Assembly: GCF_003182155.1 (NCBI RefSeq)
Contig: NZ_QGTG01000002.1
Location: 1,417,613 to 1,481,612 of the forward strand
Length of the DNA: 64,000 nt
Direction of reading: 5' to 3'
Origin: Chitinophaga sp. S165
Lineage (GTDB): Bacteria > Bacteroidota > Bacteroidia > Chitinophagales > Chitinophagaceae
A program made the position numbers and the translations under genes. Below are positions 24,741-33,609 of the stretch, piece after piece; position 1 is the stretch's first letter, and every line of letters starts with the position of its first letter. The notes beneath the pieces were generated by a model, which searched no databases, was not told where the DNA came from, and saw nothing but the letters and a program-made list of their open reading frames with translations.

Positions 24741-25484
24741 ATGGATAAAGAAATACTACAAGCCGGAAGAAACAAAGATCAACATTTAGCAGACAGTGCA
24801 CTATTCGGCTCGGTCGCTCAACAGGATAGATTAAAACTGGCGCTGGATGATATGTACTATCTCTTAAGCAGGGACTATCCGCAGAAAGCTTCGCTGGCGT
24901 TAGTGGGTAACAGGTATGACCTGATCAGGCGTCAACAACTCGCGTTGCAGGGAATGAGCTGCTCCCAACAACAATTAGAGAACCGGAGAAATAAGGAACT
25001 GCACAACGGTGATCTGAAGAATAAAGTTGTTTACATAGATGGTTTTAATTTATTGATCCTACTGGAAACGGCTTATGCCGGCGGTTTCGTTTTCAAAGGT
25101 CTGGACGGTTGTTACCGCGATATATCATCCGTTCACGGAACCTACAAAATGATCAGTGAGACCGGTGATGTGTTGATAAGAATAGGAAATGTATTACAGC
25201 AACTGGAAGTGCAAAAAGTGATCTGGATATTCGATGCGCCTGTTTCCAATAGCGGAAAGCTGAAAGGCTTTTGTTACGAGCTGGCAGAGAAGCATCATTT
25301 CCCCTGGGATATCTATCTTGAGAATGATCCTGATAAATACCTGATAGCTGGTGATAAGTTAGTATGTAGTTCAGACGCGTGGATATTAGATGAATGTTCC
25401 ACGTGGTTTAATCTGGGCGCATGGATGCTGAACAATGATGGAAGCAAAGTATTAAATATTGTAGATCCTCAACCAACGTTATAA
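24741..25484 (+). CDS. DUF434/DUF5616 domain protein
   Basis: 247 residues. The N-terminal DUF434 motif is clear (LALDDMYYLLSRDYPQKASL, ALVGNRYDLIRRQQLALQGM). The C-terminal DUF5616-like domain has VVYIDGFNLLILLETAYAGG, RDISSVHGTYKMI and KVIWIFDAPVSNSG. The acidic residues after strands (IDGFN, FDAP) recall PIN/NYN-type nuclease folds, but this is only a fold-level impression. Cytoplasmic, single gene. No assigned function in the family that I know of. Confidence 0.8.
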   Translation: MDKEILQAGRNKDQHLADSALFGSVAQQDRLKLALDDMYYLLSRDYPQKASLALVGNRYDLIRRQQLALQGMSCSQQQLENRRNKELHNGDLKNKVVYIDGFNLLILLETAYAGGFVFKGLDGCYRDISSVHGTYKMISETGDVLIRIGNVLQQLEVQKVIWIFDAPVSNSGKLKGFCYELAEKHHFPWDIYLENDPDKYLIAGDKLVCSSDAWILDECSTWFNLGAWMLNNDGSKVLNIVDPQPTL

Positions 25485-25530
25485 TACCTTTAACATTACG
25501 TAAAGGAGTGGCATGAACACATACAACTCC

Positions 25531-25560
25531 TTGTTTATATCGAAAAACTTCGTACATTTG
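25531..25560 (+). promoter_or_regulatory. Bacteroidota-type promoter of a small transcript
   Basis: TTG (25531-25533), 19 bases, TACATTTG (25553-25560). Good match to the consensus; it faces the 42-codon ORF starting 29 bases downstream. Confidence 0.75.
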
Positions 25561-25589
25561 TGCACGAATTTTTAAAGCATTTAATCACA

Positions 25590-25718
25590 ATGACAAACAG
25601 TATTTCATATCAATCAGTGTTCAACGCAAGTGCTGCTATCAGAGCAGTAATTGCTAGCACCTGTATTGTCTTAATTAAGAACGGGGAGGCAGATCCTTGC
25701 CCGGATATGAGAGGTTAA
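25590..25718 (+). CDS. Predicted 42-residue peptide
   Basis: ATG at 25590, TAA at 25716. Product: MTNSISYQSVFNASAAIRAV, then IASTCIVLIKNGEADPCPDM and RG. It has its own promoter (25531) and terminator (25741) and so is a discrete small gene. The middle is moderately hydrophobic, the end has a Cys-Pro pair. It is either a leader peptide of an attenuator or a free small protein; there is no run of one amino acid codon as in biosynthetic leaders. No family recognised. Confidence 0.5.
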   Translation: MTNSISYQSVFNASAAIRAVIASTCIVLIKNGEADPCPDMRG

Positions 25719-25740
25719 TTATTGTGTCTGGATATTCTTC

Positions 25741-25771
25741 AGAGGCCTCTTCATCCGAAGGGGCCTTTTTA
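25741..25771 (+). terminator. Terminator or attenuator after the 42-codon ORF
   Basis: Stem AGGCCTCTTC/GAAGGGGCCT (one G-T) with ATCC loop, followed by TTTTTA. It is 22 bases after the small ORF stop. Confidence 0.85.
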
Positions 25772-25918
25772 TTTGTCTCCCCCATTCTTCCTTAAACAAT
25801 TATGTTTAGTTACATGCATGCAGTTATATACAACTGCTTAATAGGATAACTATATCCGCATAACTAAACTGTATTTATTTCAATTAATATTTCACTAACA
25901 ACATTTATAACAAGCAAT

Positions 25919-25972
25919 ATGATAGCCATTATCAAAACATTGACAATATTCTTTACACGGCAAGTCCGGTAA
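25919..25972 (+). CDS. Predicted 17-residue leader peptide of the EF-G paralogue
   Basis: ATG at 25919, TAA at 25970. Product: MIAIIKTLTIFFTRQVR. The stop codon sits inside GGTAACG (25968-25974), one arm of an alternative RNA pairing that would disrupt the terminator at 25995-26030, directly in front of the EF-G paralogue. This position is what is expected of a regulatory leader whose translation sets the RNA fold. No Shine-Dalgarno is visible, normal for this phylum. Confidence 0.55.
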   Translation: MIAIIKTLTIFFTRQVR

Positions 25973-26030
25973 CGTATAGTGCTATGCATATTGCAAAAAG
26001 CCTTCCGTTACCAGAGCGGAAGGTTTTTTT
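25968..26030 (+). promoter_or_regulatory. Transcription attenuator in front of the EF-G paralogue
   Basis: Terminator: CCTTCCG (26001-26007) pairs with CGGAAGG (26017-26023), then TTTTTTT. Competing fold: GGTAACG (25968-25974) pairs perfectly with CGTTACC (26006-26012), which takes the tip of the terminator arm and its loop. The coding start is only 22 bases after the U tract, so the terminator must be bypassed for the gene to be transcribed unless there is an unseen promoter. Confidence 0.65.
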
Positions 26031-26051
26031 ATTGCTTTAAAATCAACAGAA

Positions 26052-28130
26052 ATGAAACGACAGGACCAATTCAGAAATATAGGTATCATGGCGCATGTGG
26101 ATGCAGGTAAAACAACTGTCACTGAACGCATGCTTTATTACACAGGACTTACCCATAAGTTAGGTAGTGTGGATGAAGGAAATACCGTTATGGATAGTGA
26201 TCCGCAGGAAGAGAAACGTGGCATCACCATATCTTCAGCGGCCATCACTACCTATTGGCAACTTAATGATAACAAATACCAGGTGAATATTATCGATACA
26301 CCCGGTCACGTGGACTTTACTGCAGAAGTAGAACGTTCCCTCCGTGTGTTGGATGGTGCGATCGCTGTCTTCTGTGCGAAGTCGGGCGTGCAGCCACAGT
26401 CTGAAACTGTCTGGCAGCAGGCTAACCGGTACAACGTGCCACGTATTGTTATGATCAATAAGATGGACAGACAGGGCGCTGACTTCCGTCGTGTGGTGAA
26501 AGAGATCCGTGATGTATTACATACGAATGCTGTGCCTGTGCAATTGCCGATCGGTGCGGAAGATGCTTTCTCAGGTGTGATCGATCTGATCACAATGAAG
26601 GCTTATGTATGGGATAGCCAGGATGGTAAAACATATACCGTCACTGATATACCTGCTGCCATGCAGGAAGAAGTAGCGCAGGCGCGTACTAATCTGCTGG
26701 AAGAACTGTCGTTATACGACGAAGTCATTTTTGAAAGTTATACGACCGATCCTGCTTCAGTATCCGCGGAAGATATCTATCGCGCATTACGCAATGCTAC
26801 TTTGCAGATGCAGGTCATTCCTGTACTGGCAGGTGCCGCGTACCGTAATAAAGGTGTACAGCCTTTACTGGATGCAGTTGTGCGTTACTTACCGGCTCCG
26901 GCTGATCTGCCGCAGGTGCATGCTGCCAATGCTGACACAGAAGAAAATGTGCAGATAAGCACTACCGAAGAAAGTCCGTTTGCTGCACTGGCGTTCAAGA
27001 TCATTTCTGATGATTATGCTGGTAAGTTAACGTTCGTCAGAGTGTATGCAGGCACTTTACGTACTGGTGATACCGTATGGAACAGCCGCACTGGTAAGAA
27101 GGTGCGTATCAGTCGCCTGATGCGTATCATGTCTGACAAATATGAAACAGCTGAAGCAATTGTAGCTGGTGATATTGGCGCCGTAGTAGGATTGAAAGAT
27201 GTCCGTACCGGCGATACGTTATCCGATCCGGATAGCCCTGTATTACTGGAAAAGATCAGCTTCCCTGAACCGATGATGGGATACGCTATCGAAGCGAAAG
27301 TTGCCAAAGATGTAAATAAATTGGGTGAAGCGTTGGCGAAACTTGTAGAAGAAGATCCTACTCTTTCAGTAGAAGTAGATGCTGCTTCAGGACAAACCAT
27401 CCTTAAAGGAATGGGGGAATTGCACCTGGAAGTTGTGATGGAGAAACTAGCCGCCAATTATCAGCTGGAGATCAATAAAGGTCAACCCCAGATTGCCTAT
27501 AAAGAAGTATTCACGAAGGCTGTACAACATAAAGAAGTGTACAAAAAGCAGAACGGTGGCTCGGGCAACTTTGCTGAGATCGTGTTTGAACTGTCGCCCC
27601 GTGAAGACGGACAGCCAGGTTTTGAGTTCATCAACGAGATCACTGGCGGCGCTATTCCGCGCGAGTTCATACCTTCTGTAAAGAAAGGTTTTGAAGAGGC
27701 AATGAAGAATGGCGTGCTGGCAGGTTATCCTGTACAATCTATGCGGGTACGTTTGCTGGATGGCGCTATACATGAGAAAGATTCTCACGCGCTGGACTTC
27801 GAACATGCTGCGTTAATGGGCTTCCGTGTGGCCGCTGCGAAAGCGGGTGCACGTTTACTGGAACCTTTCATGAATGTGGAAGTGACTTTGCCGGAAGAAC
27901 ATACCGGCGCGATCACAGGCGATCTTAACAGACGACGTGGTGTGATCAGGGGAATGGAGATGAAAGCGAGTGCGCAGTATATCAAAGCGGAAGTGCCATT
28001 GTCTGACCTGTTTGGGTATGTGAACACATTACGTTCACTTTCTTCAGGAAGGGCAGCTGCGTCTGTAACGTTCCAGGATTATCAATTGGTTCCTAATAAT
28101 ATCGCCGGTAAAGTACTGGCGGAACAGTAA
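26052..28130 (+). CDS. Elongation factor G paralogue (translational GTPase)
   Basis: 692 residues, full-length EF-G with GTPase motifs AHVDAGKTT (14-22), RGITI switch I, DTPGHVD (82-88) and NKMD (136-139), followed by domains II to V to the end ([20 protein letters not shown]). No ribosomal protein or EF-Tu genes are adjacent, as they would be for the housekeeping fusA of the str operon. Some marks differ from typical bacterial EF-G ([20 protein letters not shown] where housekeeping forms have a GEVHDGAATMDW pattern). I infer a second copy, of the kind called EF-G2/fusA2 in Bacteroides, or a ribosome-protection-like factor. The upstream leader peptide and attenuator support conditional expression. 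Confidence 0.85.
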   Translation: MKRQDQFRNIGIMAHVDAGKTTVTERMLYYTGLTHKLGSVDEGNTVMDSDPQEEKRGITISSAAITTYWQLNDNKYQVNIIDTPGHVDFTAEVERSLRVLDGAIAVFCAKSGVQPQSETVWQQANRYNVPRIVMINKMDRQGADFRRVVKEIRDVLHTNAVPVQLPIGAEDAFSGVIDLITMKAYVWDSQDGKTYTVTDIPAAMQEEVAQARTNLLEELSLYDEVIFESYTTDPASVSAEDIYRALRNATLQMQVIPVLAGAAYRNKGVQPLLDAVVRYLPAPADLPQVHAANADTEENVQISTTEESPFAALAFKIISDDYAGKLTFVRVYAGTLRTGDTVWNSRTGKKVRISRLMRIMSDKYETAEAIVAGDIGAVVGLKDVRTGDTLSDPDSPVLLEKISFPEPMMGYAIEAKVAKDVNKLGEALAKLVEEDPTLSVEVDAASGQTILKGMGELHLEVVMEKLAANYQLEINKGQPQIAYKEVFTKAVQHKEVYKKQNGGSGNFAEIVFELSPREDGQPGFEFINEITGGAIPREFIPSVKKGFEEAMKNGVLAGYPVQSMRVRLLDGAIHEKDSHALDFEHAALMGFRVAAAKAGARLLEPFMNVEVTLPEEHTGAITGDLNRRRGVIRGMEMKASAQYIKAEVPLSDLFGYVNTLRSLSSGRAAASVTFQDYQLVPNNIAGKVLAEQ

Positions 28131-28133
28131 CGA

Positions 28134-28157
28134 AAAAAGGGGGCGTCTGCCCCCTTT
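28134..28157 (-). terminator. Shared terminator of the EF-G paralogue and the Hint operon
   Basis: Stem AAAGGGGGC/GCCCCCTTT with GTCT loop. On the minus strand it is followed by a run of T (A run at 28133-28138), so it ends the 28159-31955 operon; on the plus strand the U tract is weak. Confidence 0.85.
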
Positions 28158-28158
28158 G

Positions 28159-29142
28159 CTATTTCTGTAATACCATAATGTTGTTCATCATAAAGGCATC
28201 TCCGCCTTCCGCAACAATATTGTAGACCGGTTGCTTGCCTCCGGCTGCTTCCGTTTTATTTACAACTGTATATGTGACGAGTGTTTTGGTGTGTTCATCC
28301 ATGCATAGCAGCTGATCGCCTGTTGCTACAGTGCCCATTTGTTTTTTACCTGCAACGGTCAGCACCGGATGATTCGGTGTTGCCTGCAATACCTTGCCTG
28401 ATAAAGTGACCATATGTATACCGGCTCCTTCCTGCTCTGCCGCATGCATCACCAGTAAACGGGTGATGGCATAATTTTCTGCGGTATGTTTCACCAGTTC
28501 TTTTACACGGATGATATTCGTCTGATGAGTAGTAGCATCAGGACTGATAATCTCATCGCCAGGCTGAATGGCACGCAGTTCCTTTTGAGCGCCATTAGCC
28601 AATGTTACCAGCTGATTGCCAGGGAAACAAATGTCCGTACCGTAGGTGCCCGCTTCCTCTTTGACATCCTTGCCCGCATTCATGGATTTGTATAACTGGT
28701 AACTGAATTCTTTGGACAGCACATATGACAGCTTCAGCACATAATTCTTTTCTACTTTATCAATGGCGTGTATATCCTCAAAGTACTGGGTCCAGATATC
28801 GGCGTTGCTGTTGAACAATGGCATTACTGCAGTATAAAGCTTGCCATTCTCATTAGTATAAAAAATGACAGTGGCGATGTCCAGCATACTGTCTTTCGCT
28901 ACCAGCCGGTAGAGGTCAATCCTTTTTTTCTGGCCATCGTCGCCGGTAATGATATACGGCTTACGCATTTCATAGCGGTCCAGTACATACGCATTGTTGA
29001 ACTTTACGTAAGTGTCGTTGTCCAGGTCTTTCACTGTAAAGGTCTTTGCTTTCACATATTCAGCGGTTGTGATAGGACGGGATTGTGCCATCACCTGTAA
29101 TGTGAAAACAGCAGATAGTAATGTCAGCAGATATTTTTTCAT
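28159..29142 (-). CDS. Secreted protein with C-terminal Hint (hedgehog/intein) domain
   Basis: 327 residues. Signal peptide (MKKYLLTLLSAVFTLQVMAQ), a 150-residue N-terminal domain I do not recognise, then a Hint domain: block A starts at C172 (DICFPGNQLVTLANGAQKEL, AIQPGDEI), block B is TPNHP (255-259), and the end (PVYNIVAEGGDAFMMNNIMV) is block F-like. There is no extein after the Hint domain, so as in hedgehog proteins it could cleave itself after D170-I171 and transfer the N-terminal part to a nucleophile, rather than splice. Last gene of an operon with a Tat-exported aminotransferase (12-base gap) and amino acid oxidase. Confidence 0.85.
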   Translation of the reverse strand: MKKYLLTLLSAVFTLQVMAQSRPITTAEYVKAKTFTVKDLDNDTYVKFNNAYVLDRYEMRKPYIITGDDGQKKRIDLYRLVAKDSMLDIATVIFYTNENGKLYTAVMPLFNSNADIWTQYFEDIHAIDKVEKNYVLKLSYVLSKEFSYQLYKSMNAGKDVKEEAGTYGTDICFPGNQLVTLANGAQKELRAIQPGDEIISPDATTHQTNIIRVKELVKHTAENYAITRLLVMHAAEQEGAGIHMVTLSGKVLQATPNHPVLTVAGKKQMGTVATGDQLLCMDEHTKTLVTYTVVNKTEAAGGKQPVYNIVAEGGDAFMMNNIMVLQK

Positions 29143-29154
29143 AGAGTCTGTTAG

Positions 29155-30336
29155 TTAAGATAATTCCTTGAATGCAGCGGCGAATGCCTGCATTTCGTCC
29201 ATACGCCCGATGCTGATCCTGCACCAGTGCTGGTCGTTCATTTTCCAGTTACGCACTCCTACGCCACGTTTCATCATTTCTTCCACGAAACGTTCTCCGT
29301 CCATCTTTAATGGGAACATGACGAAGTTGGTGTGAGAGGGAATATAAGTATAGCCTTCCGCTTTCAGTGTGTCGTACAGGAACTGCCTGCTTTCCATGGT
29401 TTTCTTTACGGTTTCCTGTATATACGGTTTGTCCTGGTAGCTGGCCAGCGCGCCATTGATAGCAGGAGCAGAGAGGACGGCCCAGCTACAGGCGGTATGT
29501 GGTTGCAGCTTCGCGATAGTAGCTGGTTGTGCTACAATATATCCGATGCGCAATCCTGCCAGTCCGTATACTTTGGAGAAAGTGCGTGCTACAATAATGT
29601 TCTGCCCTTTCTTAACGCTACTCATCAATGTCGTCTCATCTGCATCGGGCAGATAATCGATATAGGCTTCGTCCACAAAGACAAGTGTTTTTTGCGACAC
29701 TCTTTCACAAAAAGCCTTCAGCTTGTCTTTATCTACAATGGTGCCTGTCGGATTGTTTGGGTTGCACACATACACCAGTTTGGTATCTGGAGTGATCGCT
29801 TTTTCCATTGCGTCCAGGTCATGTGCATAATCTTTGGTGAGCGGCACTTTGATCCATTTGGCGTTCACTTTTTCACAGCGGGTGGGAAGATCATCGTAGG
29901 TGGTCTCGGCGGTAACAACGTTGCCTCCGTCCCTTAACAAGCTTACAGCAGTGCCTAGTAGCAAAGGAGAGGAGCCTGAACTGATCATCAGCATATCGGC
30001 AGTGATACCTTCGTGCGTACAGATCTTCTCTTCCAGTTCCGGTATCTTCATAATGGGATACTGATAGCTGGTCAGCATGCTGTCCATAATGGCTTTTTTA
30101 GCATTGGGAGAAGGACCGAAAGGATTCTCGTTGGCAAACAGTCTGGCTTTTAAATTGACAGGCAGTTTGGGGCCAATAGCAAAGTCATTGGCATAAGCAG
30201 TACTATTGCTGGCGACAGGGGCGACAGGCGCTGCCTGCAACCGGCTGATGGCGGGAGGAAGCATTGTCAATCCTCCGGTAAACAGCGCTGTGGTCTTCAG
30301 CCAGTTACGTCTGTTCATGGAGTTGGTGGTATTCAT
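29155..30336 (-). CDS. Tat-exported histidinol-phosphate-aminotransferase-like enzyme
   Basis: 393 residues. Twin-arginine signal NRRNWLKTTALFTGG near the N-terminus (ATG at 30318, MNRRNW, is an equally good start). Fold-type I PLP enzyme of the HisC branch: ARLFANENPFGPSPNA, SSGSSPLLLG, CNPNNPTGT, VFVDEAYIDY, TFSKVYGLAGLRIGY with the PLP Lys, and a C-terminal R-containing SIGRMDE. Histidine biosynthesis is cytoplasmic, so Tat export speaks for another amino-donor reaction in the periplasm. 35 bases downstream of the amine oxidase gene in the same direction. Confidence 0.88.
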   Translation of the reverse strand: MNTTNSMNRRNWLKTTALFTGGLTMLPPAISRLQAAPVAPVASNSTAYANDFAIGPKLPVNLKARLFANENPFGPSPNAKKAIMDSMLTSYQYPIMKIPELEEKICTHEGITADMLMISSGSSPLLLGTAVSLLRDGGNVVTAETTYDDLPTRCEKVNAKWIKVPLTKDYAHDLDAMEKAITPDTKLVYVCNPNNPTGTIVDKDKLKAFCERVSQKTLVFVDEAYIDYLPDADETTLMSSVKKGQNIIVARTFSKVYGLAGLRIGYIVAQPATIAKLQPHTACSWAVLSAPAINGALASYQDKPYIQETVKKTMESRQFLYDTLKAEGYTYIPSHTNFVMFPLKMDGERFVEEMMKRGVGVRNWKMNDQHWCRISIGRMDEMQAFAAAFKELS

Positions 30337-30371
30337 AGCAATTCGTTTTGGTTGTAAAAAATGTCTATTTA

Positions 30372-31955
30372 TTAACTGCCTGTAGCAGTGGGATAAGTGA
30401 TACGTTGATCTGTTACCCTGGCATGTATATCAGCTACCGTTCTTCTGGCCGATTCAAAAGCACCGGCCATCCAGGCATTCAGATAGGTGGTATGTTCACC
30501 TGCGAAGTATACCTGTTTATCGGCTTGTAATAAACTCTTATAGAATGTTTGCCTGGTAGCGCCCGTGTACAATCCCCATCCGCCCATGCTGTATGGTGTC
30601 TTATGCCAGCTTACAGAGAAGGAGGTCTCAAACTCCTTCGGATATTGCGGATGTATCATACTGCCTTTCTCCATCGCCAGTTTCTCGCGTTCCGCATGTG
30701 TAAGATTGCCCGTCCGTTTCGCCTTTTCATGAAAGTTATAATAGCCAAGCAGGATCCCCTTCTTGCTTAAATAATCGTAAGACGGATAGAAGATCTGCGT
30801 AAGCTCATTGTTGGTATGTGTGATACCGCCAAAGATCTGCTCATCTTCTTCCCAGAACCTTCTTTTAAACTGCATACCGATCTTACCGGTGATCATATAT
30901 GGCACATAGTCAATGGCACGGCTCACGTCAGAAGAAAAGTTATGCCGGATGTTACTTAATACTGGCAGCGGTAATGTACAGATGCAGAGGTCTGCCTGCA
31001 ACTCGCCGGGACCTTTTTTGTCTTTGTAGATGATTTTGACCCCATCCGGCTGATTCAGAATATCGGTCACCTCACATCCGAAGCGGATCATCTTTCCTAC
31101 CCGTTGTTCAAAAGCTTTGGAGATGTTATCCATACCACCGATGGCCTGGAACATGGTCATCTGTAGCTCATACGTGTATTCCGCCACGTTATAAAAGTCA
31201 GGATCTGCCAGTCCGGAGGAGATAATGTCGGCAAGCCGGTGAGGAGCACCTATCTTTCCTGGTTTATCACCAGCGCCAGGGGCGTCAATAAATCCCCGTC
31301 TGTCGGAAGCCTTATATAGTTTATCGATATCCAGCCCGCCTTCTGCCCGAAGGTATTCAAGGATCTTTTGAGAATCCTCTTTGGTCAATGCGGTATCAAT
31401 CTTCTTTTGATCAATGGCTTTAGCCAGCAGTTCGCTGGTATAACCGCGCAGATCGTTATGGATCTCTCTGGCCCTGACCTTTTTATTGGAAAGCGGGCCT
31501 TTGCCCTCACTGAAGAAATAAGTAGCCTCGTTTACGTTATTGTATACCTGGATGGGCACGCCCAGTTCCCTGCAATAGTGCATAGTCAACTCATGATGAT
31601 GCGGAATGCGGGAGGGGCCTGCATTGAAGTACTGGTCACCATCGAAAGCGGCCGTTTGGGGGGCGATATCTGTTTCATGATGAACGGTACCCTTACGGAT
31701 ACTCCAGCATCTGCCGCCTGCCCTGTTACGGGCTTCTAAAATAGTGCACTGATATCCAAGCTTAGTTAACTCATAAGCGGCTGTAAGTCCTGCCAGGCCC
31801 GCACCGAGGATAATGATACGTTTGCCGTTTCCGTTTCCTTGCAGATCAAAGGCATGGGCGGGTGCTTTTTGTAACATTCCCAGAGCCAGCATAGCGGGGT
31901 ACGCAGCAGCAACTTTCCCTGTTTGGGATAAGAACGCTCTTCTTGAAATTGACAT
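30372..31955 (-). CDS. Tat-exported flavin amine oxidase (L-amino acid oxidase-like)
   Basis: 527 residues. Twin-arginine signal SRRAFLSQTGKVAAA, ending near AHA. FAD Rossmann motif [19 protein letters not shown] followed by EARNRAGGRCWSIR; C-terminal FAD motif VYFAGEHTTYLNAWMAGAFE. The overall plan is that of L-amino acid or monoamine oxidases, giving an oxo acid or aldehyde, ammonia and hydrogen peroxide in the periplasm. First gene of the operon with the aminotransferase and the Hint protein. The oxo acid it forms is a natural amino acceptor for the next enzyme. Confidence 0.88.
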   Translation of the reverse strand: MSISRRAFLSQTGKVAAAYPAMLALGMLQKAPAHAFDLQGNGNGKRIIILGAGLAGLTAAYELTKLGYQCTILEARNRAGGRCWSIRKGTVHHETDIAPQTAAFDGDQYFNAGPSRIPHHHELTMHYCRELGVPIQVYNNVNEATYFFSEGKGPLSNKKVRAREIHNDLRGYTSELLAKAIDQKKIDTALTKEDSQKILEYLRAEGGLDIDKLYKASDRRGFIDAPGAGDKPGKIGAPHRLADIISSGLADPDFYNVAEYTYELQMTMFQAIGGMDNISKAFEQRVGKMIRFGCEVTDILNQPDGVKIIYKDKKGPGELQADLCICTLPLPVLSNIRHNFSSDVSRAIDYVPYMITGKIGMQFKRRFWEEDEQIFGGITHTNNELTQIFYPSYDYLSKKGILLGYYNFHEKAKRTGNLTHAEREKLAMEKGSMIHPQYPKEFETSFSVSWHKTPYSMGGWGLYTGATRQTFYKSLLQADKQVYFAGEHTTYLNAWMAGAFESARRTVADIHARVTDQRITYPTATGS

Positions 31956-32104
31956 TTGGTTGATATATGATAAATACTGAATACTTCGCTTCCTATTCTA
32001 ATTTAGGATTATTTAATGACTGTTGCCCTTAATTTATTCAAATGGTATTATAAATAATATGTATATAATTTGTATATCTTGCAGAACAATACAGTTACAC
32101 GGAT

Positions 32105-33076
32105 ATGGGCCTTTTCGCTAAGTTATTTGGCAACAGCAACAATAGGAATGGGCAGGCCGCACCTGCTCAGGTTATGACAGACATAGAATTATTTGACAAA
32201 GAATTCCTGGCAGCAGCCGCACGTTATACCAGCAGACCGAAAGAAGAAATGAGTATGCGGGTCCGCTCGGAAGAAACTAATGAGGTGATTCCCTTCGCCA
32301 TTGCCTTCCCTGAAGAATTTGAAACCTGGAAAGGCGTAAAATCTATCTGGGACAGACGAGGCATTATATATAAGATCCTGGATAACTCTATTGGCGAGTC
32401 CATGAAGCTCTGGCAGGTGATAGAACGTTACAACATAGACCGTTATCCGGAGCACGCCCTGAACATAGCGGCAGAACATGCTACCGGTCCTGATCTGACC
32501 GATGCCAATTTTCATATGGCAGTAGCCAGGTCTTATTTTATTCTCACGAGATATAAAGAGGCAGAAGAGCGCGCGCAAAAAGCCCTGAACCTCGTACCTA
32601 ATCATCTGAAAGCAAAGATCCTGCTGGGAGATATCTGGCACTATACCCATAAAGAAGAACGGGCACATGAGTTATATAATGAAGTGCTGCGTATCAAATT
32701 TATGAGTGACAACAGGAAGTCGCTGACCATTCCGGAACTGGTATGTTTCGAACATGATCTTCTTCACTCTCCAGTTTATGCAATTGCGTTATTAAAATCC
32801 GAACCTGCTATTACTGAGGTAACCTGGGATGCTATCGCTTGGGAGTTCTATCATTATCCACATTTTCGAGCAGCACATGCCTATTTCTTAATCCAGAAAG
32901 GCGAACATATGAAGGGTTTCGCCAAACTCATTACATTAAGCAAAGAAATGCCCTGGTTCAAAGAAGGGGTGATCAACAGCTATACCCTGATGCAACAGTT
33001 AGGACTGGAGCCTCAGATGGGGGCGGATAAAGCCCGATTGGAAGAGATCATCAGGCGAGAGCATTGGACGGTATAA
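32105..33076 (+). CDS. TPR-like protein
   Basis: 323 residues, cytoplasmic. After MGLFAKLFGNSNN comes a helical protein with TPR-like pairs (ANFHMAVARSYFILTRYKEA, AQKALNLVPNHLKAKILLGD, about 135-190). Surrounding regions have no named domain. No enzymatic motif; probably a scaffold or adaptor. The 33101 gene follows after 24 bases and may be cotranscribed. Confidence 0.7.
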   Translation: MGLFAKLFGNSNNRNGQAAPAQVMTDIELFDKEFLAAAARYTSRPKEEMSMRVRSEETNEVIPFAIAFPEEFETWKGVKSIWDRRGIIYKILDNSIGESMKLWQVIERYNIDRYPEHALNIAAEHATGPDLTDANFHMAVARSYFILTRYKEAEERAQKALNLVPNHLKAKILLGDIWHYTHKEERAHELYNEVLRIKFMSDNRKSLTIPELVCFEHDLLHSPVYAIALLKSEPAITEVTWDAIAWEFYHYPHFRAAHAYFLIQKGEHMKGFAKLITLSKEMPWFKEGVINSYTLMQQLGLEPQMGADKARLEEIIRREHWTV

Positions 33077-33100
33077 GGAGATTTAGTGTAACTTTCCCTC

Positions 33101-33604
33101 ATGAAGATGCGTAAATATCTGCAGGAGGGGAAGTCTGAAAACTACCAGGATGCTGAAGACAAGCAATTGTTGAAAGCAGGTGAGGTAGCTGCTTTATTGT
33201 CCAAGAAGTTCAACAATAAGATCAGCGCGAAAGAGATTGAGATCTTCGCTTCCGAATGGCACCATGCTGGTGTATTTAAAAGTGGTAATGGATTAAAAGG
33301 CCGTCGTGTTTACTTCTTTAAAGAGGCCGATGTTAATAAAGTCTCATTAGAAAAGATCCTGGAGAACAGGGCTAAAGCTGCGCAGAAAGCAGCGCCTGAC
33401 AATCGAACCGTGCAAGGCTGGTATCCGCAATATTTCAGGATGACAGACCCCGTAACCCGTAAGACATTCTCCAAACCTTTCGTGGGTATTTATAAAGGCC
33501 CGGCATCGAAAGCGCCTAAAGGATTTCAGGCGCTTTCGGATGAGGCGTTTGCGGTCGCTGAACAACATCGGGGCAAAGCACTGAAGCCGGGAGAAAAGTT
33601 ATAG
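33101..33604 (+). CDS. Hypothetical protein
   Basis: 167 residues, rich in Lys, no signal peptide. The N-terminal half has a helix-turn-helix-like run (LKAGEVAALLSKKFNNKISA); the second half has YPQYFRMTDPVTRKTFSKPF and GFQALSDEAFAVAEQH. I do not recognise the family. It lies 24 bases after the TPR gene and is convergent with the PL9 gene 5 bases away. Confidence 0.65.
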   Translation: MKMRKYLQEGKSENYQDAEDKQLLKAGEVAALLSKKFNNKISAKEIEIFASEWHHAGVFKSGNGLKGRRVYFFKEADVNKVSLEKILENRAKAAQKAAPDNRTVQGWYPQYFRMTDPVTRKTFSKPFVGIYKGPASKAPKGFQALSDEAFAVAEQHRGKALKPGEKL

Positions 33605-33609
33605 GGACG

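Noticed and set aside
29332..29937. 201-codon plus-strand ORF
   Set aside because: Antisense shadow of the HisC-like aminotransferase.
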